Below, one piece after another: positions 63,701-64,000 of a stretch of DNA of 64,000 nt. Origin of the DNA: Gordionus sp. m RMFG-2023 (taxonomy: Eukaryota > Nematomorpha > Gordioida > Chordodea > Parachordodidae); assembly GCF_954871325.1 (NCBI RefSeq), contig NC_088775.1, forward strand, positions 50,073,561 to 50,137,560, in the 5' to 3' direction. Position 1 is the first letter of the stretch, and each line of letters starts with the position of its first letter. The notes under the pieces were generated by a model. That model did not search any database. It was not told the DNA's origin and saw nothing but the letters and a program-made list of their open reading frames with translations. The translations under genes and the position numbers were made by a program.

Positions 63701-64000
63701 ATTGAAATTATAAAATAGAATTTATTGTTATTGGTGAGGAAGATGGTTTAGCGATGGTGGAGAAGTTCTCTTTTCTTTGCTCAATGTGGTTTCGTTTTTG
63801 AAGATGATGTTGTAAATTTGCTAGTAGTTTACCGTAAATAACCTGAAATAAAACGTGTAAATTGAAATTATAAAATAGAATTTACTGTTGTTGGTGAGGA
63901 AGATGGTTTAGCGATGGTGAAGAAGTTCTCTTTTCTTTGCTCAATGTGGTTTCGTTTTTGAAGATGATGTTGTAAATTTGCTAGTAGTTTACCGTAAATA
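51701..64000. repeat. Satellite domain with 1440-, 2416- and 2892-bp offsets
   Basis: A block of about 1 kb repeats with a nine-monomer offset: GTGTAAATTC at 52605 and 54045 (1440 bp). A larger block repeats with offset 2416: GTGTAAATTC at 54045 and 56461, GAATTTATTGTTATTGG at 55681 and 58097, GAAGTAAAAC at 56131 and 58547. The last block repeats with offset 2892: GAAGTAAAAC at 58547 and 61439, AAAGTAAATT at 59999 and 62891, TGTTGTTAGT at 60351 and 63243, GAATTTATTGTTATTGG at 60826 and 63718. The second 2892-bp copy is cut by the window end. Confidence 0.88.

Larger units (their letters stand above)
14024..64000. repeat. 160-bp satellite array, about 310 monomers, runs past window end
   Basis: From 14,024 to the last base the sequence is a head-to-tail array of one monomer, usually 160 bp. 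The anchor AATAACCTGAAATAAAAC recurs every 160 bp (for example 14321, 14481). Main landmarks in order are GTTGTTGGTGAGGAAGATGG, TTCTCTTTTCTTTGCTCAA, TGTGGTTTCGTTTTTGAAG, TTTACCGTAAATAACCTG and AACGTGTAAATTGAAATT. Length variants are 163 bp (AATTTCCTTGCTCG instead of AAATTTGCTAG) and about 157 bp (loss of TTG or of CGTG). All monomers point the same way and no transposon, gene or spacer interrupts the array. Monomer types, marked by shared indels and substitutions, recur in fixed orders, giving higher-order repeats. No canonical CENP-B box is present. Function is unknown; heterochromatic, subtelomeric or centromere-related roles are possible. Confidence 0.97.

Noticed and set aside
14024-64000. 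CRISPR-like regular array
   Set aside because: The whole 160-bp unit repeats and there are no unique spacers, cas genes or leader. The context is eukaryotic.
14024-64000. CENP-B box in the monomer
   Set aside because: TTTCGTTTTTGAAGATG has the TTCG start but lacks the CGGG half of the motif, so it is not a canonical box.

Overview
The window is eukaryotic, almost certainly from an AT-rich animal genome. It holds no intact protein-coding gene, and no bacterial or phage gene arrangement. The recognisable coding traces are: (i) the endonuclease half of an RTE-like LINE, the kind usually annotated 'craniofacial development protein 2-like'; (ii) FLYWCH zinc-finger fragments; (iii) a decayed C-terminal PHD finger; and (iv) a probable MADF-domain exon with a splice acceptor. 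This mix is common in insects, especially aphids and other Hemiptera. That assignment is an inference and not demonstrated.

Left part (1-14,023): a mosaic of repeats in AT-rich DNA. Bases 139-2305 form a long inverted-repeat (foldback) element. Its arms are two copies of a LINE 5' region pointing towards each other, each beginning with a tRNA-like head (A and B boxes). Bases 2306-7740 carry several local tandem duplications (periods about 59, 118, 117 and 240 bp), FLYWCH-like fragments at 4151-4378 and 5079-5483, and a satellite of about 11 units of 120-122 bp (5963-7200). A PHD-finger pseudogene lies on the minus strand at 8973-9330. Bases 9925-13621 are a 3.7-kb non-coding element with a perfect 15-bp terminal inverted repeat and a perfect 7-bp target duplication (TTATAAT). 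A MADF-like exon begins at 13,945 and runs straight into the satellite.

Right part (14,024-64,000 and beyond): one uninterrupted head-to-tail satellite array with a monomer of 160 bp (163 and about 157 bp variants), roughly 310 monomers, all in one orientation. Shared indels and base changes mark monomer types, and these recur in fixed orders, so the array has higher-order structure at several scales. Two neighbouring copies of about 9.1 kb cover 14.2-32.5 kb. Nested units of 480, 1120, 1440, 1919, 2400, 2559 and 5286 bp occupy 32.5-52 kb. Offsets of 2416 and 2892 bp occur at 54-64 kb. The right edge of the array is not in the window. The many 78-79-residue minus-strand reading frames in the array are by-products of the repeat.

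The most noteworthy features are the layered organisation of the 160-bp satellite, the apparent CpG-decay signature among its monomer types, its abrupt left edge at a MADF exon, and the foldback LINE element with tRNA-like ends.
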